A stretch of DNA of 44,994 nt. Source: Verrucomicrobiota bacterium (GTDB lineage: Bacteria > Verrucomicrobiota > Verrucomicrobiia > Opitutales > Opitutaceae). The notes beneath the pieces are model-generated. The model worked only from the letters and a program-made list of their open reading frames with translations. It was not told where the DNA came from and did no database searches. The stretch's first letter is position 1. Each line of letters begins with the position of its first letter. Below are positions 1 through 14,096 of the stretch, in pieces. Both the position numbers and the translations under genes were made by a program. The stretch spans positions 1 to 44,994 of the forward strand of contig JANYJB010000110.1 in the NCBI GenBank assembly GCA_025361935.1, written 5' to 3'.

Positions 1-123
1 CCCGATCACCGCGCCGCGTTTTTCCACTCGCGCCGCCGCCACCGCCGCCGCGAGCGGCGCATGGTCCGCCACCCGCAGATCGCGCTTGAACCAGACCAGC
101 TGCAACTGTGTGCCCGTGGACAT
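1..123 (-). CDS. Cryptochrome/DNA photolyase family protein, N-terminal fragment
   Basis: Only the first 41 residues are present; the rest lies beyond the left edge of the window. Translation from the ATG at 123 on the minus strand gives a short start followed by LVWFKRDLRVADHAPL. This is the hallmark N-terminus of the photolyase/cryptochrome alpha/beta domain, which binds the light-harvesting cofactor. The family repairs UV-induced pyrimidine dimers with FAD and blue light, or acts as a blue-light sensor. Class (CPD photolyase, 6-4 type or cryptochrome) cannot be decided because the FAD-binding part is missing. It is divergent from the acyltransferase at 253, with a 129-bp shared upstream region in which I recognise no promoter. 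Confidence 0.8.
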   Translation of the reverse strand, partial: MSTGTQLQLVWFKRDLRVADHAPLAAAVAAARVEKRGAVIG

Positions 124-252
124 CTCCGCGCACGTTGCGCGCCTTTGCCCGTCCCGCAACTCGACTCGTGAATCCGCCAAGCAAGCTTGCCCTCACGTTG
201 TTTGCCCTGTGGAAACGCAGCATGTATTACCACATCGGCTCCGCCAAAACCC

Positions 253-1395
253 ATGACTGACGGAACCCGGGATTCCTCCGGGCGACCGCGCCTCGACGCG
301 CTCACTTCGTTACGCTTCTTCGCGGCTGCGATGATCGTCGGCGTGCATGGTTGCGACGTGTTCGGATTCGATCTTGGCGACTCCACCCCCTACGCGCTCG
401 CCAGCGGCGTGTCGTTCTTCTTCGTGCTCTCGGGGTTCATCCTCGCCTACAACTACCCCACCCTGCCCGACAAACACGCACGGCAAAACTTCTGGGTCGC
501 CCGCTTCGCGCGCGTATGGCCGCAGCATGTGCTCGCGCTTGTCGTCATGCTCTTCGCCATCGGGCAAAGCGGCTGGTTCCAACCCGGGATAAAGCCGTGG
601 CTCGCTGGCCTGCTAACAACTTTTCTCCTCCAATCATGGATACCCATCGGCGGATATGCGACCGCGCTCAACGCGCCTGCCTGGACGCTGTCGGTCGAGG
701 CATTTTTCTACGCATGTTTTCCGCTGTTGCTCGTCGCGATGCGCCGGAACACAGCTTTCACGCTCATCGCGGTCGCGGGTGTGAGCCTCGCCGGCCCGCT
801 CTTTGCCAACCGCTTCGGATCAACCGCCGCCCCGATACCGATTGACCATGTGAACTGGTTCTTCCTCGACCATATGTTCCCTCCCGCGCGCCTGCTCGAA
901 TTCGCTATAGGGATGGCGGCGGCGTTATGGTGGAGTTCGCGCCGAGCGCGGGCGTCCACCAACGGGGCAAAGGCGACGATTTTTGAAATGGGAGCACTCG
1001 CGCTTCTGCTGGTAGCAATGCCGTGGGTTTACCGAATACCGCATGCGGGGCCGGTGCTTGGCTCGGGGATCGCCGATTGGTTGACTCAGGTAAGCCTGGC
1101 ACCTTTCTACCTGCTCGTGATCCTCGCGTTCGCCGGTGGCGGCGGCCATTTAGCCCGGTGGCTGTCGAAGCCGATGTGGGTGCGCGCGGGCGAGCTCAGC
1201 TTTGCGATCTACCTGCTTCATTTGGCGGTGCTGGACGTCGTGAACCGGTGGCGCGCCGGACACCACTGGAGCCATGCGACCGCGACGATGGTTTTCATCG
1301 TGCTGATGACATTGGTCGCGTGGCTCGCGTGGCAATTCGTGGAGACGCCGGCGAGAAAGGCGATCCTCGGCGCATGGCGACGGAGGCAGGTTTAA
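253..1395 (+). CDS. Acyltransferase 3 family membrane protein (OafA/YrhL type)
   Basis: A 380-residue integral membrane protein of the acyltransferase-3 family, which transfers acetyl or other acyl groups to sugars of O-antigen, exopolysaccharide or peptidoglycan at the inner membrane. The N-terminus shows the family motif LDALTSLRFFAA followed by VGVHG with the expected conserved His (about residue 32), then FFFVLSGFILAY in the second membrane segment. About ten hydrophobic segments follow. I chose the ATG at 253 because the domain starts 13 residues later; an in-frame TTG at 187 would add a non-conserved tail. It ends convergently with gltD, 48 bp away. The substrate cannot be told from the sequence, and no polysaccharide genes are adjacent. 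Confidence 0.85.
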   Translation: MTDGTRDSSGRPRLDALTSLRFFAAAMIVGVHGCDVFGFDLGDSTPYALASGVSFFFVLSGFILAYNYPTLPDKHARQNFWVARFARVWPQHVLALVVMLFAIGQSGWFQPGIKPWLAGLLTTFLLQSWIPIGGYATALNAPAWTLSVEAFFYACFPLLLVAMRRNTAFTLIAVAGVSLAGPLFANRFGSTAAPIPIDHVNWFFLDHMFPPARLLEFAIGMAAALWWSSRRARASTNGAKATIFEMGALALLLVAMPWVYRIPHAGPVLGSGIADWLTQVSLAPFYLLVILAFAGGGGHLARWLSKPMWVRAGELSFAIYLLHLAVLDVVNRWRAGHHWSHATATMVFIVLMTLVAWLAWQFVETPARKAILGAWRRRQV

Positions 1396-1443
1396 CGCAG
1401 GCCGTATTTTTTAAAAATAAAGCCCGGCGAAAACAACCCGACC

Positions 1444-2922
1444 TCAAGGCAGCGTGGTAGCGCCCATGAGGTAGCGGTCGCACTCGCGCGCGGCGGCGCG
1501 GCCTTCGTTGATCGCCCACACGACCAAGCTCTGGCCGCGGCGGCAGTCGCCGGCGGCGAACACTCCGGGGAGGTTCGTGGTGTGGACGTTGTGGTCGGCC
1601 TTGATGTTGCTGCGCGGATCGGTGTCGAGGGTGAGCGCCTTGATGAGCGGTTGCTCCGGCCCGAGGAAACCCATCGCGAGCAACACGAGTTGCGCGGGGC
1701 GGGTCTTTTCGGTGCCGGGCTGCTCCTGCGGGACGAACTGACCCTTGTCGTTCTTGCCCCACTTGATCTCCACGGTAACGAGCGACTCGACGCGGCCGGA
1801 GGCATCGGCGTTGAACTTTTTGACGGTGGTTAGATAGACGCGCGGATCAGCGCCGTAGCGGGCGGCGGCTTCTTCCTGGCCGTAGTCCATCTTGTAGGTC
1901 TTGGGCCACTCGGGCCAGGGGTTGTCGGCGGTGCGCTCCGTGGGAGGCTTGGGGAGAATCTCGATCTGGGTGACGCTCTTGCAGCCGTGGCGGAGCGAGG
2001 TGCCCACGCAGTCGGTGCCGGTGTCGCCGCCGCCGATGACGATGACATCCTTGTCCTTGGCGGAGATGGTCGGCGCGGCGCCGGCCAAGACGGCCTTGGT
2101 GTTGTCGGTGAGGAACTCCATCGCGAAGTGGACGCCGGCGTGGGCGCGGCCCTCGATGGGCAGATCGCGCGGGAGTGTGGCGCCCGTGCAGACGACGATG
2201 GAATCAAAATCCTTGCGGAACTGCGCGGCGTCGTGGGTGACGCCGATGTTGGCGTTGCACACGAACTTGATGCCCTCCTCTTCCATGAGGCGGATGCGGC
2301 GGAGGACGACCTTTTGTTTGTCCAGTTTCATGTTGGGAATGCCATACATGAGAAGACCGCCCGGACGATCAGCGCGCTCGAAAACGGTGACGGCGTGGCC
2401 GGCGGCGTTGAGCTGCGCGGCGGCGGAGAGCCCGGCGGGACCGGAACCGATGACAGCTACTTTTTTGCCAGTGCGGCTGCGCGGCGCGGCGGGAAGAACC
2501 CAGCCTTCTTCCCAACCTTTCTCGATGATCGAATACTCGATGTTCTTGATGGTGACGGGCGGCTCGTTGATGCCGAGCACGCAGGAACCCTCGCACGGCG
2601 CGGGGCAGACGCGACCGGTGAACTCGGGGAAGTTGTTTGTTTTGTGCAGCCGCTCGAGCGCCTCCTGCCAGAGTCCGCGGAACACGAGGTCGTTGAACTC
2701 GGGGATGAGGTTGTTGATAGGGCAGCCGGAGGCCATGCCGCTGATGAGCTTGCCGGTGTGGCAGAACGGAACGCCGCAATCCATGCAGCGCGCACCCTGG
2801 TTGCGGAGCGGCTTCTCATCCATGTGGAGGTGGAACTCCTGATAGTCGCGCACGCGCTCAAGCGGCGGCCGGTCGGTGGGTATTTCGCGGAGGTATTCGA
2901 GGAAGCCGGTGGGTTTGCCCAT
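1444..2922 (-). CDS. gltD: Glutamate synthase (NADPH) small subunit
   Basis: A 492-residue GltD. It supplies electrons from NAD(P)H through FAD and Fe-S clusters to GltB, which makes two glutamates from glutamine plus 2-oxoglutarate. Visible features in order: an N-terminal cysteine-rich Fe-S region ([31 protein letters not shown]), a first dinucleotide-binding motif [15 protein letters not shown] for FAD, a second [13 protein letters not shown] for NADPH, and a C-terminal [17 protein letters not shown] segment closing the FAD site. Length is normal for the family. It lies 44 bp downstream of gltB on the same strand, so the two are almost certainly one operon. The bases just before its ATG are CCTCCC rather than a Shine-Dalgarno motif. 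Confidence 0.97.
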   Translation of the reverse strand: MGKPTGFLEYLREIPTDRPPLERVRDYQEFHLHMDEKPLRNQGARCMDCGVPFCHTGKLISGMASGCPINNLIPEFNDLVFRGLWQEALERLHKTNNFPEFTGRVCPAPCEGSCVLGINEPPVTIKNIEYSIIEKGWEEGWVLPAAPRSRTGKKVAVIGSGPAGLSAAAQLNAAGHAVTVFERADRPGGLLMYGIPNMKLDKQKVVLRRIRLMEEEGIKFVCNANIGVTHDAAQFRKDFDSIVVCTGATLPRDLPIEGRAHAGVHFAMEFLTDNTKAVLAGAAPTISAKDKDVIVIGGGDTGTDCVGTSLRHGCKSVTQIEILPKPPTERTADNPWPEWPKTYKMDYGQEEAAARYGADPRVYLTTVKKFNADASGRVESLVTVEIKWGKNDKGQFVPQEQPGTEKTRPAQLVLLAMGFLGPEQPLIKALTLDTDPRSNIKADHNVHTTNLPGVFAAGDCRRGQSLVVWAINEGRAAARECDRYLMGATTLP

Positions 2923-2966
2923 GGGAGGAAAAGTTTAAGAGTGAAGTTAAGTTTAAGGGACCGGGC

Positions 2967-7604
<4,638 letters not shown>

Positions 7605-7644
7605 GACAAAATCAGGCGAGTTGAGCAAAGGGAGGAAGGGGGGT

Positions 7645-7675
7645 AAAAAAAGCGGCCTCAATCACGAGGCCGCTT
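7645..7675 (-). terminator. Rho-independent terminator of the glutaredoxin-like gene
   Basis: A perfect 10-bp stem (AAGCGGCCTC at 7650-7659 with GAGGCCGCTT at 7666-7675) and a 6-nt loop. Read on the minus strand, the stem is followed by seven T (complement of 7645-7651). It lies just after the stop of the glutaredoxin-like gene and before the gltB start, so it separates the two transcription units. Confidence 0.85.
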
Positions 7676-7706
7676 ATCGAGTGATCTGATGCAAGTGGCC
7701 AAGCTA

Positions 7707-8042
7707 TTAGAAGAACCGGACGGTTTTCGTGGCCATTTTAGCGTGTTCCTCGTCGGAGCAGCCGGCGTTGAGCGGCGCATCGACAGGTTTGCTGTTGGCT
7801 TTCACCAGATCGTTGGAGACGAGATAGTTTTCCACCTCTTCGCCAGAGATGTCGGCCAGCATGACGCCATCGATTTCGACGCAGGGCGAAAGGGGCTGGC
7901 CGGACTTCTGGACCATCTCCGCGTAATTGTCGCGGTTGTTGATGATATCGATGTCCTCGAACGGCAGGTTGTATTTGCGCATGATCGTGCGAACACCATT
8001 GGACCAGCCACAGGACGGTTTGAGATAAGCTTTAATTTTCAT
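7707..8042 (-). CDS. Glutaredoxin-like protein with CGWS active site
   Basis: A 111-residue protein with a glutaredoxin/thioredoxin-like fold. It starts MKIKAYLKPSCGWSNGV, with the redox motif CGWS at residues 11-14: one active-site cysteine and a serine in place of the second, as in monothiol glutaredoxins. A later segment PLSPCVEIDG corresponds to the cis-proline region of the family, and ISGEEVENYL to the C-terminal helix. About 25 residues extend beyond the usual domain end and contain a third cysteine (NAGCSDEE). It is cytoplasmic, with no signal peptide. Its own terminator follows directly. The partner is unknown; family members reduce disulfides or carry Fe-S clusters, and which applies here cannot be seen. 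Confidence 0.75.
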   Translation of the reverse strand: MKIKAYLKPSCGWSNGVRTIMRKYNLPFEDIDIINNRDNYAEMVQKSGQPLSPCVEIDGVMLADISGEEVENYLVSNDLVKANSKPVDAPLNAGCSDEEHAKMATKTVRFF

Positions 8043-8266
8043 GCGATGAACAAACTTAGGACGGAAAACGGTGCAACCTATAGGAGCAGGTTTCGGCCGT
8101 TCAAGAGAAAGCTTTCATATTTTCAGGCATTTTACGTCCCGCCCGATCCCGTCTTCGCAGCAAAAAGCATTTCTCGGGCGGGTGTTGATCGCAAAAATGC
8201 CGTTTGAGATTTGCGACCCACCGCGCACCCTTTGCATCCGATCGCCAACGCCAAACCCGCCCACAG

Positions 8267-8632
8267 ATGAAAACAATCCTCCTGCTCATCCTCTCGAACA
8301 TCTTCATGACCATCGCCTGGTATGGGCAGTTGAAACTCAAGTTCTTCGAGGGCAAATCTCTGCCGGTCATCATTCTTATATCATGGGGCATAGCCCTGCT
8401 GGAGTATTGTTTTATGGTCCCGGCCAACCGCATCGGCTACCAGAGCGGCGCGTTCACCGGCTACCAGCTCAAGATTATCCAGGAGGTGATCACGCTCGGT
8501 GTTTTTGTCGTCTTCGCCTGGCTCATCCTCAAAGAAAAACTCACCTGGAACTACGCCGTGAGCTTTCTGTTCATCTTGGGGGCCGTATATTTCGCCGTCG
8601 CGTTCAAACCCGCACCGACGGGCGGCCACTAA
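8267..8632 (+). CDS. DMT-superfamily DUF486 small membrane protein
   Basis: A 121-residue protein with four hydrophobic helices, matching the DUF486 family, single-domain relatives of drug/metabolite transporters. Recognisable segments are MTIAWYGQLKL in the first helix, LLEYCFMVPANRIGY in the second, and a C-terminal helix near FLFILGAVYFAV. The ATG at 8267 starts directly before the first membrane helix. Longer in-frame starts would add a polar tail not expected in this family. The substrate of the family is unknown. It is divergent from the glutaredoxin-like gene (224-bp gap, in which I see nothing recognisable) and lies upstream of recA on the same strand, 156 bp away. Confidence 0.8.
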   Translation: MKTILLLILSNIFMTIAWYGQLKLKFFEGKSLPVIILISWGIALLEYCFMVPANRIGYQSGAFTGYQLKIIQEVITLGVFVVFAWLILKEKLTWNYAVSFLFILGAVYFAVAFKPAPTGGH

Positions 8633-8788
8633 TCCCCCTCCCTGCGGAAAATCTCTCCACTAATCGAACGGTGGGCTTGCTTCCCCGCGCGGCCCCGCTT
8701 CACGTTTTGCCAGTATTATTCACCGGCGATTCAAACGCCTATTCTTTTCCCGACAAAACACATCCCTCAGCCCTAACGCACGACCATC

Positions 8789-9871
8789 ATGTCCAAAGCC
8801 GCTCCCACCAAAACCTCCGCCGCTCCCGCTGTTACCGCCGCCGATCCCGCCGCCCGCAAAAATGTGGAACTCGCCGTCAGCGCCATCACCAAACAATTCG
8901 GCGAAGGCTCGATCATGCGCCTTGGCGACAACCACAAGATGGCCGTCGAAACCGTCTCCACTGGTTCACTCGCCATCGACCTCTGCCTCGGCGGCAAGGG
9001 CCTCCCCCGCGGTCGTATCATCGAAATTTACGGACCGGAATCCTCCGGCAAAACCACCTTTTGCTTGAGCGTCATCGCCGAAGCCCAGCGGCGCGGCGGA
9101 CTCGCCGCCTTCATCGACGTCGAACACGCCCTCGACCCGAAATACGCCCGCGTCGTCGGCGTCAAACTCGACGACCTCCTCGTCTCCCAGCCTGACTCCG
9201 GCGAAGACGCGCTCAACATCACCGAGACCCTCATCCGCTCCAACGCCATCGACGTCATCGTCATCGACTCCGTCGCCGCCCTCATCACCAAGGCCGAGCT
9301 CGACGGCCAGATGGGCGACATGACCATGGGCAGCCAGGCCCGCCTCATGTCGCAGGCCATGCGCCGCCTCACCGCCGTCGTGAGCAAGACCAAGTGTATC
9401 TGCATTTTCACAAACCAGATTCGCGAAAAGATCGGCGTCATGTTCGGCAGCCCCGAAACGACCTCCGGCGGACGCGCCCTGAAGTTTTTCTCCTCCATCC
9501 GCATCGACATCCGCCGCAAGGACCAGATCAAGACCCCCGACGGCAAGGTCATCGGCAACCGCACCAAGCTGAAGGTGGTCAAAAACAAAGTCGCCCCGCC
9601 CTTCACCGAGTGCGAGTTCGACATCATGTATGACGAAGGCATCTCCGCCTCCGGCTCCATCATCGACCTCGGCATCGAACACAAAATTCTGGAAAAGAAA
9701 GGCGCGTGGATCTCCTTCAACGGCGACCTCGTTGGCCAAGGCCGCGACGCCGCCAAGCAGGCCGTGCGCGAAAAGCCGGAGCTCGCCGCCAAGCTCACCG
9801 CCGCGATCATGGAAAAAGTCACCGTCACCGGCGGCACCTCCGTGACGGGAGCAACCGCCGCAGCCGAATAG
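8789..9871 (+). CDS. recA: Recombinase RecA
   Basis: A 360-residue RecA, the ATP-dependent strand-exchange protein of homologous recombination and activator of LexA-type self-cleavage. Walker A is GPESSGKT at residues 82-89 and Walker B is in [11 protein letters not shown]. The DNA-binding L2 region appears as [20 protein letters not shown]. The N-terminal extension before the core is Ala/Thr-rich, and the C-terminus is also Thr/Ala-rich, without the long acidic tail of E. coli RecA. I see no Escherichia- or Bacillus-type SOS box in the 156-bp upstream region. A strong terminator follows 25 bp after the stop, so recA is probably monocistronic. Confidence 0.98.
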   Translation: MSKAAPTKTSAAPAVTAADPAARKNVELAVSAITKQFGEGSIMRLGDNHKMAVETVSTGSLAIDLCLGGKGLPRGRIIEIYGPESSGKTTFCLSVIAEAQRRGGLAAFIDVEHALDPKYARVVGVKLDDLLVSQPDSGEDALNITETLIRSNAIDVIVIDSVAALITKAELDGQMGDMTMGSQARLMSQAMRRLTAVVSKTKCICIFTNQIREKIGVMFGSPETTSGGRALKFFSSIRIDIRRKDQIKTPDGKVIGNRTKLKVVKNKVAPPFTECEFDIMYDEGISASGSIIDLGIEHKILEKKGAWISFNGDLVGQGRDAAKQAVREKPELAAKLTAAIMEKVTVTGGTSVTGATAAAE

Positions 9872-9895
9872 TTTTAAAAGCTACAACCCTCCCCC

Positions 9896-9935
9896 GCAAA
9901 AAGGCCCCGCCGCAGCCGCGCCGGGGCTTTTTTGC
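9896..9935 (+). terminator. Rho-independent terminator after recA
   Basis: An inverted repeat pairs GCAAAAA-GGCCCCG (from 9896) with CGGGGC-TTTTTTGC (to 9935) around a roughly 12-nt GC-rich loop. A T-tract at 9928-9933 follows the stem on the plus strand. The matching A-tract on the other side means it could also work in reverse. It separates recA from mnmE. Confidence 0.88.
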
Positions 9936-10005
9936 GTTCGGGTTCCGGAAGGGTCGAACGGGATTTCGTTTTGCTTTCAAGCGCAAGGCCCGTTGCCTAG
10001 GCGGA

Positions 10006-11358
10006 ATGTCCGCTGAAACCATCGCCGCCCTCGCCACACCCGTCGGCACCGCCGCCCTCGCGGTGGTGCGCGCCAGCGGGCCCGAGTGCGCGCAACTGGC
10101 CGCCGACATCTTCGGCTCCACTCCCCCACCCCGCGTCGCCACCCACGCCGACTACCGCGCCACCGATGGCCAACTCCTCGACGATGTCGTTGTAACCTAC
10201 TGCGCCGGGCCGCGCTCCTACACCGGCGAAGACCTCCTCGAAGTTTCCTGCCACGGAAATCCATTTATAGCACAAGCCGTTTTTCAAGATTTACTTAATC
10301 GCGGCTGCCGCGCCGCCGAAGCCGGCGAATTCACTCGTCGCGCCTTTCTGAATGGCCGCATGGACCTCAGCCAGGCCGAGGCCGTCATGGACCTGATCCA
10401 CGCTCGCAGCGAACGCGCCCTCGCCGCCGCCAACCAGCAGTTGCGCGGCAGCTTGGGGCGGCACATGCAGACGCTCACCGAAGACCTGCTCCTCGTGCTC
10501 GCCCGCGTGGAGGCCTACATCGATTTTCCCGATGAAGACCTCCCTCCAGAGGACAAAGCCATCGCCCGCGACGAACTGACTCGTGTTCTACGTGGAACCG
10601 AACGCCTCCTCGCGACCCACCGCTACGGCGAACTCCTGCGCGACGGCATCAAAACCGTCATCATCGGCGAACCCAACGCCGGCAAAAGCAGCCTCCTCAA
10701 CCGCCTCGTCGGCCACGACCGCGCGCTCGTCAGCCCGGAACCGGGCACCACCCGCGATTTTATCGAAGAACGCCTGATTCTCGGCCCGCATTGCCTCCGC
10801 CTCATTGACACCGCAGGCCTCAACCCCACCCCCGCCGCCCTCGAAAAACTCGGCATGGCCAAAACCCTGGAACGCGCCGCCGAAGCCGACCTCTTCCTCT
10901 GGGTCGTGGACGCCACGCTCCCCTGCCCGTCTCTGCCCGCCGAAGTCTCCACCCGCCTCACGCCTACAAACACCCTCGTCCTGCTCAACAAAAGCGACCT
11001 CCTCGCCGACCGGCCGACCATCGCTCGCCCCCCGCTCGTGCTACCTGCCCTCACGGTATCCGCGCTCACTCATCAGGGCTTCGACGCATTGACCGCAGCT
11101 ATTATTCACCACGCCGAAGCCTTTCGCCAAGATCAAGGCGAAGACCTCATCGCCATCAACAGCCGCCACGCCGACGCCCTCCGACGCGCCCGCGAAGGCT
11201 TAGAGTCCTCCCTCGCCAAACTCACTAACAACGGCCCCGTAGAGCTGATCGCCAGCGATCTACGCAGCGCCCTCAACGCTCTCGGCGAGATCGCCGGTAA
11301 GATTGATAATGAACGGATGCTCGACCACCTTTTCTCCACCTTTTGTATTGGTAAATAA
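10006..11358 (+). CDS. mnmE: tRNA uridine-5-carboxymethylaminomethyl(34) synthesis GTPase MnmE
   Basis: A 450-residue MnmE (TrmE). With MnmG it modifies U34 of tRNAs reading two-codon boxes. The N-terminal formyl-tetrahydrofolate-binding domain begins [21 protein letters not shown] helical domain surrounds an inserted G domain with G1 GEPNAGKSS (about residues 221-229), [13 protein letters not shown] and NKSD. The protein ends in CIGK, the C-terminal signature with the catalytic cysteine. The ATG at 10006 fits the family start; in-frame upstream sequence runs through the recA terminator and is not coding. The stop overlaps the start of mnmG by one base (TAATG), so the partners are translationally coupled. 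Confidence 0.97.
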   Translation: MSAETIAALATPVGTAALAVVRASGPECAQLAADIFGSTPPPRVATHADYRATDGQLLDDVVVTYCAGPRSYTGEDLLEVSCHGNPFIAQAVFQDLLNRGCRAAEAGEFTRRAFLNGRMDLSQAEAVMDLIHARSERALAAANQQLRGSLGRHMQTLTEDLLLVLARVEAYIDFPDEDLPPEDKAIARDELTRVLRGTERLLATHRYGELLRDGIKTVIIGEPNAGKSSLLNRLVGHDRALVSPEPGTTRDFIEERLILGPHCLRLIDTAGLNPTPAALEKLGMAKTLERAAEADLFLWVVDATLPCPSLPAEVSTRLTPTNTLVLLNKSDLLADRPTIARPPLVLPALTVSALTHQGFDALTAAIIHHAEAFRQDQGEDLIAINSRHADALRRAREGLESSLAKLTNNGPVELIASDLRSALNALGEIAGKIDNERMLDHLFSTFCIGK

Positions 11359-13244
11359 TGATATACAACAAGATACAATTTGACGTGATCGTGTGCGGCG
11401 CCGGCCATGCCGGCTGCGAAGCCGCGCTCGCTGCCGCCCGCATGGGAGCCTCCACCCTGCTGTTGACCGGCAACATAGACACGATCGCCCAGATGAGCTG
11501 CAACCCCGCCATCGGCGGCCAAGCCAAAGGCCAGATGGTCCGGGAAATCGACGCTCTGGGCGGCGAAATGGCCGTCAACACCGACGTCACCGGCATTCAA
11601 TTTCGCCTGCTCAACGAATCCAAAGGCCCCGCCGTCCAGTCGCCCCGCGCCCAGTGCGACAAAAAGGCTTACCAGTTCCGCCTCAAACATACCCTTGAAC
11701 TGGAGCCCAACCTCCAAGTCTTCCAAGCCACGGTCACAGGATTGGTTTTCACGGGCCAAAAAGTCACCGGTGTCCGCACCAACCTAGATATCGAGTTCGC
11801 CGCGCTGACCGTAGTCGTCACCACCGGCACCTTCCTGCGTGGCCTCATGCACATCGGCCAAAACAAGAACGAAGGCGGCCGTCTGGGTGATTTTAGCGCC
11901 AAAACCCTCTCCGCCAGCTTCCTCGAAGCCGGTATTGAGCTCCGCCGCCTCAAAACCGGCACCCCTCCCCGCCTCCTTGGCCGCAGCTTGGACTTTTCCA
12001 AGATGGAAGAACAGCGCGGCGATACCAACCCGACTCTCTTCGCCTTTTACGACACACGCGGCCCGGAAGATCTGTTCCACGTGGAACAGAACGGCGAGCA
12101 ACGCATCGGCTGGAAGCCGGGCACAAGCCAGGTTTCATGTTGGATGACCCATACCACGGCCGAAACCGCCCGGCTCGTCCGCGAAAACCTGCACAAATCC
12201 GCCATGTATTCCGGCGAGATCGAAGGCGTCGGCCCACGCTATTGTCCGAGCATCGAGGACAAGTTTGTGCGCTTCGCCGACAAACCCCGCCATTTACTCT
12301 TCCTGGAGCCCGAAGGCCGCTCGACCAACGAATACTACGTGAACGGCCTTTCGACTTCGCTGCCGTTCGATGTGCAGCTCGACATGGTTCATAGCGTGCC
12401 CGGACTCGAAAACGCCCAGTTATTGCGACCGGCCTACGCCGTCGAATACGATTTCGCCCCGCCGACCCAACTTTACGCCTCACTGGAATCCAAGAAGGTC
12501 GAAAATCTCTTCTTTGCCGGCCAGATCAACGGCACATCCGGCTACGAAGAAGCCGCCGCGCAAGGCTTGATTGCGGGCGTCAATGCCGTCCGCAAGGTCC
12601 GTCAGGAAGAACCTCTTATCATCGGCCGCCACGAGGCTTACATCGGCGTGCTGATCGACGACCTGATCACCAAAGGCACCAACGAGCCGTATCGCATGTT
12701 CACGAGCCGCGCCGAATACCGGCTGCTATTCAACCACGGCAGCGCCGAGCTTCGTCTTTTCCATCACGCAAAAAATCACGGCTTGGTTTCATCGGAACGC
12801 TTGGCTCGCATGGAGGAAAAAAAGCGCCTGACCGAGCACTGGATCGCGTTTCTGGAAGCTCAAAAAGCACCGGTCGGGCAGGGGACTTTTGGCGATGCCA
12901 TCCGTCGGGCAACGACGGGTAGGGGAGCGATGCCCGAATTACCCAACGCGCTTACAACCCTCCCGGAAGCTTTGCAACAAGAGGTCCTTTATAGGGTTAG
13001 CTATCAGGGTTATTTATCCCGCGAACAACGGCAAATCGACAAGCTGGCGGACATCGAAAAAATCAAGATCCCGCCGCACATTGACTTCCTGCAAGTGAGG
13101 GGCTTGCGCAAGGAAAGCGCTCTTAAACTCACCGAAATCAAACCCTACACTTTGGGTCAGGCAAGTCGCATAAGTGGGGTTAACCCAGCAGATATCAGCG
13201 TTTTAATGGTTTTAATTCAAGCGGGCAGGGTGCCCCAAAGCTAG
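11358..13244 (+). CDS. mnmG: tRNA uridine-5-carboxymethylaminomethyl(34) synthesis protein MnmG (GidA)
   Basis: A 628-residue MnmG, the FAD-dependent partner of MnmE. The N-terminal FAD motif is [14 protein letters not shown] (residues 10-23), followed by the family signature [19 protein letters not shown] and later by LKTGTPPRL. The C-terminal helical domain ends with [19 protein letters not shown], which contacts MnmE and tRNA. Length is normal. Its ATG shares a base with the mnmE stop, so the pair is one operon. In many bacteria rsmG (gidB) and parAB follow mnmG; here a PhoB/PhoR-like pair follows instead. Confidence 0.97.
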   Translation: MIYNKIQFDVIVCGAGHAGCEAALAAARMGASTLLLTGNIDTIAQMSCNPAIGGQAKGQMVREIDALGGEMAVNTDVTGIQFRLLNESKGPAVQSPRAQCDKKAYQFRLKHTLELEPNLQVFQATVTGLVFTGQKVTGVRTNLDIEFAALTVVVTTGTFLRGLMHIGQNKNEGGRLGDFSAKTLSASFLEAGIELRRLKTGTPPRLLGRSLDFSKMEEQRGDTNPTLFAFYDTRGPEDLFHVEQNGEQRIGWKPGTSQVSCWMTHTTAETARLVRENLHKSAMYSGEIEGVGPRYCPSIEDKFVRFADKPRHLLFLEPEGRSTNEYYVNGLSTSLPFDVQLDMVHSVPGLENAQLLRPAYAVEYDFAPPTQLYASLESKKVENLFFAGQINGTSGYEEAAAQGLIAGVNAVRKVRQEEPLIIGRHEAYIGVLIDDLITKGTNEPYRMFTSRAEYRLLFNHGSAELRLFHHAKNHGLVSSERLARMEEKKRLTEHWIAFLEAQKAPVGQGTFGDAIRRATTGRGAMPELPNALTTLPEALQQEVLYRVSYQGYLSREQRQIDKLADIEKIKIPPHIDFLQVRGLRKESALKLTEIKPYTLGQASRISGVNPADISVLMVLIQAGRVPQS

Positions 13245-13275
13245 CCGACATCCTGTCGCTGTAACATTTGTGAAA

Positions 13276-13312
13276 CGGTGCCTAAATTCACTGGCTGAGC
13301 CCAAGGGCACCG
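13276..13312 (+). other. Stem-loop in the leader of the PhoB-like gene
   Basis: In the 83-bp gap after mnmG, CGGTGCC (13276-13282) pairs with GGCACCG (13306-13312). A smaller stem GGCT/AGCC (13293-13301) lies inside the loop. No T-run follows, so it is not a classical terminator. It ends 15 bp before the ATG at 13328 and could affect translation or mRNA stability of the two-component operon. Function is unproven. Confidence 0.35.
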
Positions 13313-13327
13313 AGTATCTTAACGAAT

Positions 13328-14032
13328 ATGCCGGAAACCAAACCCAAGAAAATCCTGGTGGTGGACGACGAGTCGGATGTGAGCGAACTCGTAGCCTACC
13401 ACCTCAAAGCGAAGGGTTTTCAGGTCGAAGTAGTGAATGATCCCAACAGCAGCATAGGCACCGCGCGTTCATTCCTCCCTGATCTTGTAATTCTAGATGT
13501 GATGATGCCCGACCTTAATGGCATCCAGATTTGTCGGATGCTGCGAGCGGACCCGAAGCTTAAAAAAGTCCCCGTCATCTTCCTGACCGCCAAAGCCGAG
13601 GAAAACGATCGCGTTCAAGGTCTGGAAACGGGGGCCGACGATTATATATGTAAGCCATTTAGCAACAAAGAATTAGTTCTTCGCGTGCAGACGATTTTGC
13701 GTCGCCTTTCGGATGGCGCCCCGGAAGAACCCAAGCGCCTTCAGGCTGGTCAGATTGTCATCGATATAGAGCGCCACGAAATCAGCATCCACGGCAAACC
13801 GGTGGAGTTGACCGCCACGGAATTCAACCTGTTGCGCCTGCTCATCGAGCGCCGTGGTCGCGTGCAGACTCGCGAGCATCTCCTGATCAACGTTTGGAAC
13901 TACGAAACCGAAATCGAAACCCGCACGGTCGATACCCATGTGCGCCGCCTTCGTGAAAAGCTCGGCACCGAGGCCGACTGGATAGAGACCATCCGTGGGG
14001 TGGGGTATCGCTTCGCGGAACGCAAAGCGTAG
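13328..14032 (+). CDS. OmpR/PhoB-family response regulator
   Basis: A 234-residue response regulator. The receiver domain (about residues 8-122) has the acidic pocket VVDDE, the phospho-acceptor Asp57 in LVILDVMMPDLNG, and the conserved Lys109 in DDYICKPF. The C-terminal winged-helix domain (about 135-232) has ELTATEFNLLRLL and ends in the typical IRGVGYRF. It is closest in style to PhoB, the regulator of phosphate starvation, and sits 64 bp upstream of a PhoR-like kinase. No phosphate-transport genes are in the window, so the signal is inferred only from family resemblance. The calls are firm for the family but less so for the exact role. Confidence 0.93.
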   Translation: MPETKPKKILVVDDESDVSELVAYHLKAKGFQVEVVNDPNSSIGTARSFLPDLVILDVMMPDLNGIQICRMLRADPKLKKVPVIFLTAKAEENDRVQGLETGADDYICKPFSNKELVLRVQTILRRLSDGAPEEPKRLQAGQIVIDIERHEISIHGKPVELTATEFNLLRLLIERRGRVQTREHLLINVWNYETEIETRTVDTHVRRLREKLGTEADWIETIRGVGYRFAERKA

Positions 14033-14096
14033 CCGGTTTGATCCAGCGCCAAAGGCGGCGGGCGGTTGGTTTCCCTTCATTCCGTGCGGTTGAGGA

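Noticed and set aside
7605-7661. A longer gltB start at TTG 7661
   Set aside because: It lies inside the terminator hairpin of the upstream gene, and the added residues are not conserved.
8633-8788. LexA/SOS box upstream of recA
   Set aside because: No CTGT-N8-ACAG or GAAC-N4-GTTC type palindrome is present; a lineage-specific box cannot be judged by eye.
8071-9195. A 374-codon frame overlapping the DUF486 gene and recA
   Set aside because: It is Arg/Pro-rich, matches no family and overlaps two well-supported genes in another frame.
13245-13327. Pho box upstream of the PhoB-like gene
   Set aside because: CTGTAAC and GTGAAAC near 13258-13276 only loosely resemble the CTGTCAT repeat, and the spacing is not convincing.
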